Positions 24,077 to 33,707 of a DNA stretch of 64,000 bases are shown here, piece after piece (within the stretch, counting starts at the first letter, position 1; each line of letters starts with the position of its first letter). This DNA is from Nesterenkonia sp. LB17 (GTDB lineage Bacteria; Actinomycetota; Actinomycetes; Actinomycetales; Micrococcaceae). Where the stretch lies: positions 1-64,000 of the forward strand of contig NZ_JAJOYX010000002.1 in assembly GCF_022565915.1 (NCBI RefSeq), read 5' to 3'. A program made the translations under genes and the position numbers. Under the pieces are notes generated by a model. The model ran no database searches and was not told the origin of the DNA. It saw only the letters and a program-made list of their open reading frames with translations.

Positions 24077-24116
24077 CGCACGATCAACGCCGGTGAGTCT
24101 CATTTACACTCAAGGG

Positions 24117-24731
24117 ATGCATCGAATCCTCTCAGTGGGCCTGACCGGCGGGATCGCCTCGGGCAAGTCAGCGGTCTCGAACCGGCTGGCTGAACATGGC
24201 GCGATCGTGATCGACGCCGACCTCCTGGCCCGGGAGGTGCTCGAACCCGGCACCGACGGGCTGCACGAGGTGGTCGAAGCCTTCGGGACCGGCGTGCTCA
24301 CCGACTCTGGAACCCTGGACCGGGAAGCACTGGGCCAGATCGTCTTCGCCGATGAGGACGCCCGCGCCCGGCTCAACGCCATCGTCCACCCCCGGGTCCG
24401 CGAGGCCCGCAATGCGCTGCGCGCCCAGGCTCCCGAGGGTGCCGTGGTGGTCGAAGACATCCCGCTGCTGGTCGAGACCGGACAGGCCGACCGGTTCGAC
24501 GTGGTCGTGGTGGTCGCAGCACCTCCGGAGCAGCGGCTGAACCGGATCGTCCGGGACCGGAACACCAGCCCCGAGGACGCCCAGGCGCGCATCGACGCGC
24601 AGACGTCTGAGGCCGAACGCACCGCCGTGGCAGACGTCGTGCTGGACAACTCCGGGACCCTGGAGGCGCTGCACGCTCAGGTCGATGAGCTGTACGAGAA
24701 ACTCCGCGGGCGGGTCACCGCCCAGCAGTAG
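24117..24731 (+). CDS. coaE: Dephospho-CoA kinase
   Basis: The last enzyme of coenzyme A synthesis, phosphorylating the 3'-OH of dephospho-CoA. It has 204 residues, with the P-loop GLTGGIASGKSAV (Lys17), the substrate motif DADLLAREVLEPG and the lid segment NRIVRDRNTSPEDAQARI. It is a plain CoaE without the C-terminal UPF0157/GrpB extension seen in some actinobacterial homologues. It is followed 9 bases later by uvrB, an order seen in other actinobacteria, so the two are probably co-transcribed. Confidence 0.96.
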   Translation: MHRILSVGLTGGIASGKSAVSNRLAEHGAIVIDADLLAREVLEPGTDGLHEVVEAFGTGVLTDSGTLDREALGQIVFADEDARARLNAIVHPRVREARNALRAQAPEGAVVVEDIPLLVETGQADRFDVVVVVAAPPEQRLNRIVRDRNTSPEDAQARIDAQTSEAERTAVADVVLDNSGTLEALHAQVDELYEKLRGRVTAQQ

Positions 24732-24740
24732 CATTGATCT

Positions 24741-26888
24741 ATGAGTCTCGCTCAGAAGATCAGCCGCACTGTCGCCCCCTTTGAGGTCATCAGCCCCTTC
24801 AAGCCCTCGGGTGATCAGCCGAAGGCGATCGCCGAGCTGGTGGAGCGGATCGAGGGTGGCGAGAAGGACGTCGTGCTGATGGGCGCCACCGGCACCGGCA
24901 AGTCAGCCACAGCGGCCTGGCTGGTCGAGCAGGTGCAGCGGCCCACGCTGATCATGGTGCAGAACAAGACCCTGGCCGCGCAGCTGGCGAACGAGTTCCG
25001 CGAGCTGCTGCCGAACAACGCGGTGGAGTACTTCGTCTCCTACTACGACTACTACCAGCCCGAGGCCTATGTGCCGCAGACGGACACCTTCATCGAGAAG
25101 GACTCCTCGGTCAATGAGGAGGTCGAGCGGCTGCGCCACTCGGCCACCAATGCGCTGCTGACCCGGCGGGACGTGGTGGTGGTAGCCACCGTCTCCTGCA
25201 TCTACGGCCTGGGCACGCCCGAGGAATACATCAAGCAGATGGTCGCGGTCGAGGTGGGGGAGAAGATCGAGCGCGATGAGCTGCTGCGCCGCTTCGTCGG
25301 GATGCAGTACGCCCGCAATGACACCGACTTCCACCGCGGCACCTTCCGGGTCCGCGGGGACACCGTAGAGATCATCCCGATGTATGAGGAGCTCGCGGTG
25401 CGCATCGAGTTCTTCGGCGACGAGATCGAATCCATCTCCACCCTGCACCCGCTCACTGGCACCGTAGTGCGCGAGGAAGAAGAGATGTACATCTTCCCGG
25501 CCAGCCACTACGTCGCCGGTGACGAACGGATGGCCAGCGCCATCACCCGGATCGAGGATGAGCTGCGCGACCGCCTGGCCGAGCTGGAGTCCCAGGACAA
25601 GCTGCTGGAGGCCCAGCGGCTGCGGATGCGCACCACCTATGACCTCGAGATGATGCAGCAGATGGGCTTCTGCAACGGCATCGAGAACTATTCCCGGCAC
25701 ATCGACGGGCGCGGACCCGGGTCTGCCTCGCACTGCCTGTTGGACTACTTCCCGGACGACTACCTGCTGATCGTCGACGAGTCCCATGCCACCATCCCGC
25801 AGATCGGCGGCATGTACGAAGGTGACATGTCGCGCAAGCGCACCCTGGTGGACCACGGGTTCCGGCTTCCCTCCGCCATGGACAATCGGCCGCTGAAGTG
25901 GGACGAGTTCCTCGAGCGCATCGGACAGACCGTGTACCTCTCCGCCACCCCTGGCCGCTACGAGCTGGACCAGGCCGATGGTGTGGTGGAGCAGATCATT
26001 CGTCCCACCGGTCTGGTGGACCCGCAGATCGTGATCAAGAAGACCAAGGGTCAGATCGATGACCTGCTGGGGGAGATCCGCACCCGGACCGCGAAGAACG
26101 AACGGGTGCTGGTCACCACGCTGACCAAGCGGATGGCCGAGGACCTCACCGAGTACATGCTGGAGAACGGCATCAAGGTGGAGTACCTGCACTCGGACGT
26201 GGACACGCTCAAGCGGATCGAGATCCTGCGGGACCTGCGCCGCGGCGTCCATGACGTGGTGGTCGGGATCAACCTGCTCCGTGAGGGCCTGGACCTTCCT
26301 GAGGTCTCGATGGTGGCGATCCTGGATGCGGATAAGGAAGGGTTCCTGCGCTCCACGACTTCGCTGATCCAGACCATCGGGCGTGCCGCCCGCAACGTCT
26401 CTGGCGAGGTGCACATGTACGCGGACCGGATCACCGATTCGATGCGCCGCGCGATCGATGAGACCGACCGCCGCCGGCAGCGCCAGATCGATTACAACAC
26501 CGAGCACGGGATCGACCCCACCCCGCTGCAGAAGAAGATCGCTGACATCACCGACCAGCTGGCCCGCGAGGATGCCGACACCGCCGAGCTGCTGCAGGGA
26601 ATGGGCGGCCTGGCCACCGGCTTCCAGTTCGGGAAGGGCCATCGCGGTTACACCAGTTTCGACAGCGAGGAGGGGGAGGACAGCACCGGGAAGAAGCGCT
26701 CCGGCAAGTCACTGGCGGCGCAGACCCCGGCCAAGGACCTCACCGACCTGATTGCCCAGCTCACCGCCCAGATGCATCACGCGGCTGAGGAGCTGAACTT
26801 TGAGGTGGCAGCTCGGCTCCGGGATGAGATCGGGGAGCTGAAGAAGGAGCTCCGGCAGATGCAGAACGCCGGCCACGATCAAATGTGA
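24741..26888 (+). CDS. uvrB: Excinuclease ABC subunit B
   Basis: Damage-verification helicase of nucleotide excision repair, 715 residues. It has Walker A GATGTGKS (Lys54), the beta-hairpin inserted into DNA ([16 protein letters not shown]), the DESH box ([16 protein letters not shown]), the C-terminal helicase motifs ([31 protein letters not shown]) and the UVR motif (about 670-705) that contacts UvrC. No LexA box is visible upstream of coaE or in the short coaE-uvrB gap, in contrast to uvrA. The ATG at 24741 has no strong ribosome binding site, suggesting translational coupling to coaE. Confidence 0.98.
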   Translation: MSLAQKISRTVAPFEVISPFKPSGDQPKAIAELVERIEGGEKDVVLMGATGTGKSATAAWLVEQVQRPTLIMVQNKTLAAQLANEFRELLPNNAVEYFVSYYDYYQPEAYVPQTDTFIEKDSSVNEEVERLRHSATNALLTRRDVVVVATVSCIYGLGTPEEYIKQMVAVEVGEKIERDELLRRFVGMQYARNDTDFHRGTFRVRGDTVEIIPMYEELAVRIEFFGDEIESISTLHPLTGTVVREEEEMYIFPASHYVAGDERMASAITRIEDELRDRLAELESQDKLLEAQRLRMRTTYDLEMMQQMGFCNGIENYSRHIDGRGPGSASHCLLDYFPDDYLLIVDESHATIPQIGGMYEGDMSRKRTLVDHGFRLPSAMDNRPLKWDEFLERIGQTVYLSATPGRYELDQADGVVEQIIRPTGLVDPQIVIKKTKGQIDDLLGEIRTRTAKNERVLVTTLTKRMAEDLTEYMLENGIKVEYLHSDVDTLKRIEILRDLRRGVHDVVVGINLLREGLDLPEVSMVAILDADKEGFLRSTTSLIQTIGRAARNVSGEVHMYADRITDSMRRAIDETDRRRQRQIDYNTEHGIDPTPLQKKIADITDQLAREDADTAELLQGMGGLATGFQFGKGHRGYTSFDSEEGEDSTGKKRSGKSLAAQTPAKDLTDLIAQLTAQMHHAAEELNFEVAARLRDEIGELKKELRQMQNAGHDQM

Positions 26889-27003
26889 CAGATCCGTGCT
26901 ACGTCTCAGATCCTGAATTCATTCAATCAGAGTCTGAGTTTTTGCTGTGAATCCCTTATGCTGACGTAGGTCATATCAGTGGGACTTTGGGGGACAGCAG
27001 TAC

Positions 27004-28377
27004 GTGGAATTGCGTGAATATTTAAGGATCCTCCATCGCGGATGGCTGATCATCGTGCTGGCGACCCTCGCCGGGATCGGTGCCGCGGCTACGTACTCGA
27101 TGCTCCAGAGCCCCCAGTACGAGGCCGGGACCAGGGTGTATGTCTCCACAGACTCCGCGTCTACGGTGGCGGAGCTGGGCCAAGGCACCACCTACACTCA
27201 GCAGATCGTCGAGAGCTTCGTCCAGGTGACCACGACCCCCCGCGTGCTCCAGCCGGTGATCGATGACCTGGGGCTCCAGCAGACGCCGGCCGAACTTGCA
27301 GAATCTGTCGCCGTGTCCACTGACGCCAACACCGTGCTCATGCAGATCACCGCGACCGATGAAGACCCCACGCTGGCGGCGGAGATCGCGAACTCTGTGA
27401 CGGAAAGCCTGATCGGCGTGGTCGGTGAGATCACGCCAGGCTCATCCGGTGACGACAGCCCGGTCACCGTGGAAGTGCTTCAAGAGGCCGTGGCGCCAGA
27501 ATCCCCGGTCGCCCCTCGGATACCGCTCAACCTCGCTCTCGGCCTCCTCGTCGGGATGGCCCTTGGCGTGGGGATCGCGGTCCTCCGCGAGGTGCTGGAC
27601 ACCAAGATCCGCGGGGAGCATGACATCTCTGCGATCACTGACACTCCTGTTCTGGGAGGCATCACCTATGACCCCGAGGCACAGAAGCGTCCTCTGGTGG
27701 TTCAGGTCGACCCGAAGAGCCCCCGTGCCGAGTCCTTCCGAACCCTGCGCACAAACCTCCAGTTCCTGGAGGTGGGAGAGTCCAGGCGCAGCTTCGTCGT
27801 CACCTCGTCCATTCAGGGTGAGGGCAAGTCCACCACAGTCGCCAACCTCGCCATCACCATGCAGGAGGCGGGCCAAAGGGTCCTGGTGATCGACGCCGAT
27901 CTCCGCCGACCCAGAGTTGCCGATTACTTCGGTCTCGAAGGCGCGGTGGGTCTGACCAACGTGCTGATCGGCAAGGTGGACCTCGCAGACGTCGTTCAGT
28001 ACTGGGGTCCCCATGACCTTGCGGTGCTTCCCGCCGGAGACATCCCTCCGAACCCGAGTGAACTTCTCGGCTCGCCCAGCATGGACGCGCTGCTGCGTTT
28101 CGTGGAGGACCAGTTCGACGTCGTGCTGATTGATGCGCCGCCGCTTGCGGTCACAGATGCGGCAGTGCTCGCCACACGGGCAACCGGCGCCATCATGGTG
28201 GTCGCGGCGGGAAAGACCACCCGTCAGCGGTTCACGAGATCCATCAGCTCCCTGGAGAGCGTCGGAGCCAAACTCTTCGGTGTTGTTCCCACTATGCTTC
28301 CCACCAAGGGCCCCGACGCCTACGGCTATGGCCTCTACGGCTACGCGTATACCTATGAAGAAGATGGGAAGGCGTGA
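27004..28377 (+). CDS. Wzz/BY-kinase fusion (capsular polysaccharide tyrosine kinase)
   Basis: A 457-residue chain-length regulator and autokinase. The N-terminal Wzz domain has transmembrane helices at about 15-35 and 175-195, enclosing an extracellular loop. The cytoplasmic kinase has Walker A QGEGKSTTVA (Lys275), Walker A' VLVIDADLRRP and Walker B VVLIDAPP. The C-terminus carries a tyrosine cluster (YGYGLYGYAYTY) for autophosphorylation. The cognate phosphatase starts 3 bases after the stop. The pair would cycle phosphorylation to control export or length of the EPS made by the following genes. GTG start, with GGGGGA about 12 bases upstream. Confidence 0.92.
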   Translation: MELREYLRILHRGWLIIVLATLAGIGAAATYSMLQSPQYEAGTRVYVSTDSASTVAELGQGTTYTQQIVESFVQVTTTPRVLQPVIDDLGLQQTPAELAESVAVSTDANTVLMQITATDEDPTLAAEIANSVTESLIGVVGEITPGSSGDDSPVTVEVLQEAVAPESPVAPRIPLNLALGLLVGMALGVGIAVLREVLDTKIRGEHDISAITDTPVLGGITYDPEAQKRPLVVQVDPKSPRAESFRTLRTNLQFLEVGESRRSFVVTSSIQGEGKSTTVANLAITMQEAGQRVLVIDADLRRPRVADYFGLEGAVGLTNVLIGKVDLADVVQYWGPHDLAVLPAGDIPPNPSELLGSPSMDALLRFVEDQFDVVLIDAPPLAVTDAAVLATRATGAIMVVAAGKTTRQRFTRSISSLESVGAKLFGVVPTMLPTKGPDAYGYGLYGYAYTYEEDGKA

Positions 28378-28380
28378 GCG

Positions 28381-29001
28381 ATGTCGGATCCCTTCCGCGT
28401 TCTGGTGGTCTGTACCGGAAACATCTGCCGCTCCGCACAGGCCGAGCAGCTTATCCGCGCCAGGGTTGCCGAGAGCTTCCCGGAGCTTGAATCAGTGGTT
28501 TTGGTGGAAAGCGCCGGAACGGGAGCCATGGTCGGGTCCGGTATGCCCGCAGAGGCCGCGGCGCTCTCCGCGCGCCATGGTGGGGCCCCCGCGGACCACG
28601 CGGCGCGCCAGCTGACGGCCGAACACATGAGAGCAGCAGATCTCGTCCTAGCAATGGCGGCTAGGCATCGGAGCGCGGCGGTGCGACTGCTGCCTCGCGC
28701 GTCGCGAATCACCTTCATGCTCACCGAGTTCGCGGCGCTGCTGGAGAATGCGGACCAGAATCACCCTGCGCTGACGGCGGAGTTCTCCTCATTGGACGCA
28801 GCCGACAAACTGCGAAGCGCAGTGACGTGGGCATCAGCGCGCCGGGGCTTCTTGTCACTCGAGGATGGGGCTCCAGCAGACGTGGTGGACCCATACCGAC
28901 GCTCAGATGAGGTCTACTCGGAATCAGCTCGCCAGATCGTCGAGGCGCTTGACCGCACCCAGCGAGCCGCGGTGAACCTGGCTCAGAGAGTCGGCGCATG
29001 A
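28381..29001 (+). CDS. Low-molecular-weight protein tyrosine phosphatase (Wzb-like)
   Basis: A 206-residue phosphatase with the P-loop CTGNICRS (Cys11, Arg17) and the general acid DPYRR (Asp170). It is somewhat longer than usual (about 150-190), with an Ala-rich insertion in the middle. It lies directly after the BY-kinase and is expected to dephosphorylate its tyrosine tail. The stop overlaps the next ATG (ATGA at 28998-29001), so the operon is translationally coupled. Confidence 0.92.
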   Translation: MSDPFRVLVVCTGNICRSAQAEQLIRARVAESFPELESVVLVESAGTGAMVGSGMPAEAAALSARHGGAPADHAARQLTAEHMRAADLVLAMAARHRSAAVRLLPRASRITFMLTEFAALLENADQNHPALTAEFSSLDAADKLRSAVTWASARRGFLSLEDGAPADVVDPYRRSDEVYSESARQIVEALDRTQRAAVNLAQRVGA

Positions 29002-29534
29002 AAGGCACGACGGGAACCCCTAGCCGCAGGCGTGCTGTGGATGCCTCGAAAGATGCCGAACCGGATCCAATCGCCGACGCGATGCAGAACGCACCATGCC
29101 TTCTGTCAGCCGCGAGCGAAACCGCGGCCTGGCGCTCTGAAGGGGGCGCCTGCGATCGACGTGGATCCCTCGAGCTCACCATCGACGGAGGTGGGACTTG
29201 GGGTGCGGCATACTCCTCCGACGAGGGTTTGGGAGGCTCGCTTTGGGTGTCAGGAGTTGTCTGCTCCACCGTCCAGTCTGCGATTGCCTCCCGTGCGGAC
29301 TGTAAGCCAGAGGGTGCCCGCACCTCTGACTCTGGAGCTTCCTGGACCCATGACGACCAAGTGGTATCCAACTCGGTGCTCGTGGCATTCGATGACGCGT
29401 CAGTCGAATGCCTTGCATGTGCACCCGCAGGACCCGGAGTTGCCACGGTGCTTGATCCCAGTGGAAACACCCTGTGGCTCTCGGTGAAGGACCAGGTAAT
29501 GGTATGCGCTGACCTCGGGAGGAGTTTCAACTGA
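28998..29534 (+). CDS. Small Asp-box protein of unknown function in EPS operon
   Basis: A 178-residue protein I do not recognise as a whole. It contains two good Asp-box motifs (S/T-x-D-x-G-x-T/S-W): TIDGGGTW at 61-68 and TSDSGASW at 109-116. A third, degenerate one (ADLGRSF) is at the extreme C-terminus. Asp boxes form beta-hairpins in propellers and sialidases, but there are too few here for a full propeller, so it may be a remnant or a small beta protein. It has seven cysteines and no visible signal peptide. Overlaps of 4 bases upstream and 1 base downstream embed it between the phosphatase and the phosphoglycosyl transferase, which argues that it is translated. Confidence 0.7.
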   Translation: MKGTTGTPSRRRAVDASKDAEPDPIADAMQNAPCLLSAASETAAWRSEGGACDRRGSLELTIDGGGTWGAAYSSDEGLGGSLWVSGVVCSTVQSAIASRADCKPEGARTSDSGASWTHDDQVVSNSVLVAFDDASVECLACAPAGPGVATVLDPSGNTLWLSVKDQVMVCADLGRSFN

Positions 29535-31060
29535 TGAGCGCTGCAGAGGCCACAGACATGCACGCCACCTACACCGGCATTCAGGCTGTGACTAAGGGCC
29601 ACTTGCCACGGCGAGTCTGGCAAAAGCGATACGCAACGCGGTTGCTCACCACCGACTTCATCGTCCTTGCCCTTGTCATCGGGGTTACCCAATTGTTCTG
29701 GCTCGGCTTCGACGACACAGCCAGCTTTGGATTTCCTACCAGCCCAGGTGGCGAATTCAGTGGAGAAGTCAGCTATGGCATCGTCTCCGGGGCAATACTG
29801 CTCCTCTGGATGGTTGTTCTGGTTTCCGTGGGCAGCGTTGACTCCCGTGTAATGGGCGTCGGGCACACTGAGTATCGGAAGATCACAGACAGCGGGGTCG
29901 GCCTCTTCGCCGCAATTGCCACGATTATGTTTCTATTAAAACTTGACGTAGCGCGTGGCTATCTCCTCCTCACCTTCGTTATAGGCACAGTGGGACTGCT
30001 GTTCGCTCGAATGGTGTGGCGCAAGTGGCTGAAAAACCATCGCACGCGGGGGGATTATTCGAATCAGGTGGTACTCGTCGGGTCACACTCGTCCATCCGC
30101 CACATCGCAGATGAGTTGGCGAAGCAGCCCTGGGCCGGTTACAACGTGGTGGGGGCCGCCCTCGCACAGAACCCTAGAGATAGTGGTGTCCTCGCCATCG
30201 GCAATGTCCCGGTTGTCAGTGATTTCGACGGCGTGCGCGAGGCTATGGACATCATAGGAGCGGACACCGCTGTTATCACGGGAGCAGATCACCTTCACCC
30301 GCAGAGGGTTAGAGAGCTCAGTTGGGAGCTCGAAAAGGGTGAGTATTCACTCGTTATGGCGCCCAGCCTCACGGACGTGAGCGGCCCCCGCATTCACAGT
30401 CGCCCCGTCGCAGGGTTGCCCCTTATGCACGTAGAAACACCGCGCTACACCGGTCTACGGGCGGCTATGAAACGCTCCTTCGACATCGTGGGATCCCTCC
30501 TGGTCATACTCCTCTTTGCGCTGCCCATGGCAATAGTCGCCATCATGGTCAAGGCCACATCGCCAGGCCCCGCCTTGTTCAAGCAGCAGCGCGTCGGCCT
30601 CGATGGAGCGGAATTCCGGATGTGGAAGTTCCGATCCATGCGCCGGGATGCAGAGCAGCTCCTGGCACAGCTGGACGCTGCAGATCGAATGGACCCAGGG
30701 AACATCATGTTCAAGATGAAAGATGACCCCCGCATCACTAAAGTCGGTCGCTTCATCCGTCGATACAGTATCGACGAGTTGCCCCAGGTGTTCAATGTGC
30801 TGACGGGCAGTATGTCCCTGGTGGGTCCAAGACCATCACTAGCGCGTGAGGTTGTTCAATACGAGCATCACGTCCACCGGAGGTTTCTGGTTAAGCCGGG
30901 GATCACGGGGCTCTGGCAGGTGAGTGGGAGGTCTAATCTTCCCTGGGATGAGGCCGTTAGATTGGATCTTTACTACGTGGAGAACTGGTCGATGACTGCT
31001 GACCTAGTCATTCTTTGGCGGACGGCCAATGTAGTCATCCGTGGGTCTGGTGCGTACTGA
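29534..31060 (+). CDS. Polyprenyl glycosylphosphotransferase (WcaJ/WbaP-like)
   Basis: An initiating enzyme of EPS synthesis that transfers a sugar-1-phosphate to undecaprenyl phosphate, 508 residues. The N-terminal half has about five transmembrane helices and a CoA-binding-like Rossmann region (QVVLVGSHSSIRHIADEL). The C-terminal catalytic domain (about 310-508) begins KRSFDIVGSLLVILLF and contains FKQQRVGLDGAEFRMWKFRSM, RRYSIDELPQVFNVL, SLVGPRPSL and KPGITGLWQVSGRS. The first sugar (glucose, galactose or other) cannot be told. It overlaps the Asp-box gene by one base (TGATG). Confidence 0.93.
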   Translation: MSAAEATDMHATYTGIQAVTKGHLPRRVWQKRYATRLLTTDFIVLALVIGVTQLFWLGFDDTASFGFPTSPGGEFSGEVSYGIVSGAILLLWMVVLVSVGSVDSRVMGVGHTEYRKITDSGVGLFAAIATIMFLLKLDVARGYLLLTFVIGTVGLLFARMVWRKWLKNHRTRGDYSNQVVLVGSHSSIRHIADELAKQPWAGYNVVGAALAQNPRDSGVLAIGNVPVVSDFDGVREAMDIIGADTAVITGADHLHPQRVRELSWELEKGEYSLVMAPSLTDVSGPRIHSRPVAGLPLMHVETPRYTGLRAAMKRSFDIVGSLLVILLFALPMAIVAIMVKATSPGPALFKQQRVGLDGAEFRMWKFRSMRRDAEQLLAQLDAADRMDPGNIMFKMKDDPRITKVGRFIRRYSIDELPQVFNVLTGSMSLVGPRPSLAREVVQYEHHVHRRFLVKPGITGLWQVSGRSNLPWDEAVRLDLYYVENWSMTADLVILWRTANVVIRGSGAY

Positions 31061-31388
31061 GGCGTTTCGCGCCAGGCCCGCGGTGAAGGTCCGCCGCTCA
31101 GTCACTGTCTGGTCTTCCCTTCAGCCAAACCACCAGAGTTCATGAACCAATGGGGGAACTTCCTCGAATTGCCCTTGACTCAGGGTTTGCCCGACCCGTG
31201 CGCCTGCCGCGCTCTATTCGGGTGGAGGACACATAGTCGATGATCCACGCCACTAATTAAGTTGGTCGATCCACGCCAGAAATATTTAAATCGATTATAA
31301 ATTACTTCGATGCTAATTATTGAGAAACTAAATTTCTATTTATGATTTTTATCGACCCGATCACCTATCACTTGGGAGTCCCTGCAAG
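31061..31388. other. 328-bp intergenic region with AT-rich core
   Basis: No gene is visible. The last 140 bases are unusually AT-rich for this genome, with runs such as AATATTTAAATC near 31281, and include two copies of GATCCACGCCA (31242-31252 and 31268-31278). It probably carries the promoter of the flippase gene and may mark a recombination boundary in the EPS locus. Confidence 0.5.
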
Positions 31389-32615
31389 TTGCACCAGAAG
31401 AGAGAACGTAGTCCGAACTCACAGGCGATCATCCTCGCCGCGGCAACAGGATTGTCCCAACTTGCCGTGGCCGTCGTATACATTCTCGCGGCCCGGTGGT
31501 CTATGCCTTCGGACTATGGTCTTGTGGTGTCCGCAGTCGCCCTGGGCACGGTAGCGGCAGGAGTCTTCGACTTCGGGGCAAATTCGCTTTGGGTCCGAGA
31601 GCTCGCAAGCGGCCGGATGGGTCGACAAGAGGTAAGCAACCGGGCGGTGACGAAGCTACTTGCTTCCGCTACGATCGCTCCGCTCTCAGTAGTCATCCTG
31701 ATTGCCCTGTTTCCAGGTTCTCCATTGTGGGTAGCAGCGCCTATAGCCTTTGCGGCGATACTAGCCTTCGTCCTGCAGGTCCCCGTTCGTGCGGCATCAC
31801 TCAGCCATCTGGCTGCCATGGGCATCGTCATTGGTCGGTTCTCAGGGCTTCTACTACTGCTCGTGATGGTGGGCGCCGATGTTTCCCCCGTAGACGCACT
31901 CTGGCTTGCATTGGTGTTCGGTAGCATTACAGAGGCGACTATCCACTTCACAGTCACTCCTCGAGAGCGCCGATACAAGTTAAGTGGTTTCTCGATTCGG
32001 AATCCTTGGAAAGACTCCCGACACTACGGCGTCCACGGTGTTGCGATCAGCATGCAGAATCTCGACGTGCCAATCTTGACAGGGCTAGCTGGCCCGGCCG
32101 CCGGCGGGCTTTATGGGGCCGTCAACCGATGGACACAGCCCCTGGGGACCGCGGTAACCGCATACGCATCGGCCTCTATGCCGTTCGTGGCACGAGCGCG
32201 CCGATGGCAGGACGTGGCACCTCAGTTGAAATCCGGTCTATGGTTGCCTGCATCAGCCGCATTTACTTGCGTAGTAGTCGCGGCAGGTGCCCCTTGGATC
32301 GTGCCATTCATGCTCGGTGGGCAGTATGACAGCTCTTCAGACATATTGGTTGTACTATCGCTGGGAATGCTTCCTGTCATCGCGAACCAGCCTCTCGCGG
32401 TCTTCCTTCAGGCGCTCGGGAAAGATGCGCTAGTGGCCCGAGTCACCGCAGGAACCATTCTTGCGCGGCTCGCGTTTGTCGCCTTAGTGGCCGCTTCATG
32501 GGGGCCAATGGGCGCTGCCTTCGCGTTCGGGGGAAGTCAAGTGGTCATCTGCATCATGCTATCGACGGTGTTCACTCGGACGGTGCGTCGATGGCGCGAC
32601 CAGGACGACCCCTAA
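31389..32615 (+). CDS. Wzx-like polysaccharide flippase (MOP superfamily)
   Basis: A hydrophobic protein of 408 residues with 10-12 predicted membrane helices, resembling Wzx/RfbX translocases that flip lipid-linked repeat units to the outer leaflet. The first helix pair, with SMPSDYGLVVSAVALGTVAAGVFDFG, is typical of the family. Its partner polymerase is encoded on the other strand at 33708. It uses a TTG start with GGGAG about 10 bases upstream, and the stop overlaps the convergent glycosyltransferase gene by 4 bases. Confidence 0.8.
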   Translation: MHQKRERSPNSQAIILAAATGLSQLAVAVVYILAARWSMPSDYGLVVSAVALGTVAAGVFDFGANSLWVRELASGRMGRQEVSNRAVTKLLASATIAPLSVVILIALFPGSPLWVAAPIAFAAILAFVLQVPVRAASLSHLAAMGIVIGRFSGLLLLLVMVGADVSPVDALWLALVFGSITEATIHFTVTPRERRYKLSGFSIRNPWKDSRHYGVHGVAISMQNLDVPILTGLAGPAAGGLYGAVNRWTQPLGTAVTAYASASMPFVARARRWQDVAPQLKSGLWLPASAAFTCVVVAAGAPWIVPFMLGGQYDSSSDILVVLSLGMLPVIANQPLAVFLQALGKDALVARVTAGTILARLAFVALVAASWGPMGAAFAFGGSQVVICIMLSTVFTRTVRRWRDQDDP

Positions 32616-33706
32616 CGTGGCGGAATCGCTTCGATCAACCTTTGAGCGAAACCATGGGATTCTGGGGGGACGGGTTGCTCGCCCGGCGCTTGTGCAGCCT
32701 TTGCAAGAGCGTCTATAAGCGCAGGGCGCGTTAGTGGGACCCACGAAACAAGACTTGGAGCAAGACGCGCGTCCCTCCTTAGCGAAAGGGCTCCCGCCCC
32801 CACAACTCTCGTGCCGGCCGCAAAGGCTTTGCCCAAAATCCCACTTGGTCCCTCGTTAGAGTGCGCAAGAACAACGCAGTCCAACGCTGTGACTGCGGCG
32901 TCGAAGTCGTCGTCGGGCAACTGATCTGAGTCACGGAAGTAGCGCACGCGGGACGCTCTGAGAGTTTCCGTCCATGCTTCGATCGCATCTTCGTTCGGCG
33001 AAGCACGTCCAAGAAGAACTAGACCGAGCTTTGGGTCATCTAGAGCTGCGAGTGCAGAGGCGACGAGATCGATGTTTTTCCGTTCGCTAAGTGCACCAAT
33101 AATTCCGAACCAATAGATTTCATCCGCGCCCATCTCACTTGACCAGCGGCGTCTCATCCGAGTTGCTCGGTCTCTGTCGAGCGAAAATGTCACCGGATCA
33201 CGTACTTCATGGCGGCTTGTGTGGGCGGTAGCGGCACTCGCTAGTTTGAAAACTCTCACTCGCGCACGTGAACGTGTCGCTCCGCGAAGGACCGCTTTCG
33301 CTGCCGACTGAGCTGACCTAAGTACGGGATATTGAGATTGTCCTGAGGGGCGCATGACGAGCAAGGATGTCGGGCCCCGCCACGGCAGATCAGAAAGTGC
33401 CGCGCGAGGCAACCACTGATCACCATCAGGAAACAGCACGGGGCCGTCGAAGCCTGAAGGCAAGCCTGCATGAATCGACGATGTTGTCATGGACGAGAGT
33501 TCTACTATAAGAATCTGTGAGTCAAGATGAGAAAGGTGGAGTACGTATTCATCAGAATTCGTTATCCCCTTGGATGCAACGAGAATTGGCTGGACGCCAA
33601 TACTCAACGCCTCTTCTGCCAGAAGCCGAATATAGCTGAGTCGGTGACCGCGGTAATCCTGCGCAACGATCGCAAGGGAGCGGGAGAAATGAACCACAAA
33701 TACCAA
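32612..33706 (-). CDS. Glycosyltransferase, GT4-like
   Basis: A 364-residue protein with a GT-B appearance. The C-terminal half contains YWFGIIGALSERKNIDLVASAL, GLVLLGRASP and a motif with acidic residues and glycines (LAHSNEGPSGILGKAFAAGTRVVGAG) resembling the E-x7-E region of GT4 enzymes. The N-terminal half is poorly conserved in appearance. It would add one sugar to the EPS repeat. The TTG at 33706 starts one base after the stop of the polymerase gene; a GTG at 33697 is an alternative. No clear ribosome binding site is seen, so coupling to the upstream gene is likely. Confidence 0.72.
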   Translation of the reverse strand: MVFVVHFSRSLAIVAQDYRGHRLSYIRLLAEEALSIGVQPILVASKGITNSDEYVLHLSHLDSQILIVELSSMTTSSIHAGLPSGFDGPVLFPDGDQWLPRAALSDLPWRGPTSLLVMRPSGQSQYPVLRSAQSAAKAVLRGATRSRARVRVFKLASAATAHTSRHEVRDPVTFSLDRDRATRMRRRWSSEMGADEIYWFGIIGALSERKNIDLVASALAALDDPKLGLVLLGRASPNEDAIEAWTETLRASRVRYFRDSDQLPDDDFDAAVTALDCVVLAHSNEGPSGILGKAFAAGTRVVGAGALSLRRDARLAPSLVSWVPLTRPALIDALAKAAQAPGEQPVPPESHGFAQRLIEAIPPR

Positions 33707-33707
33707 T

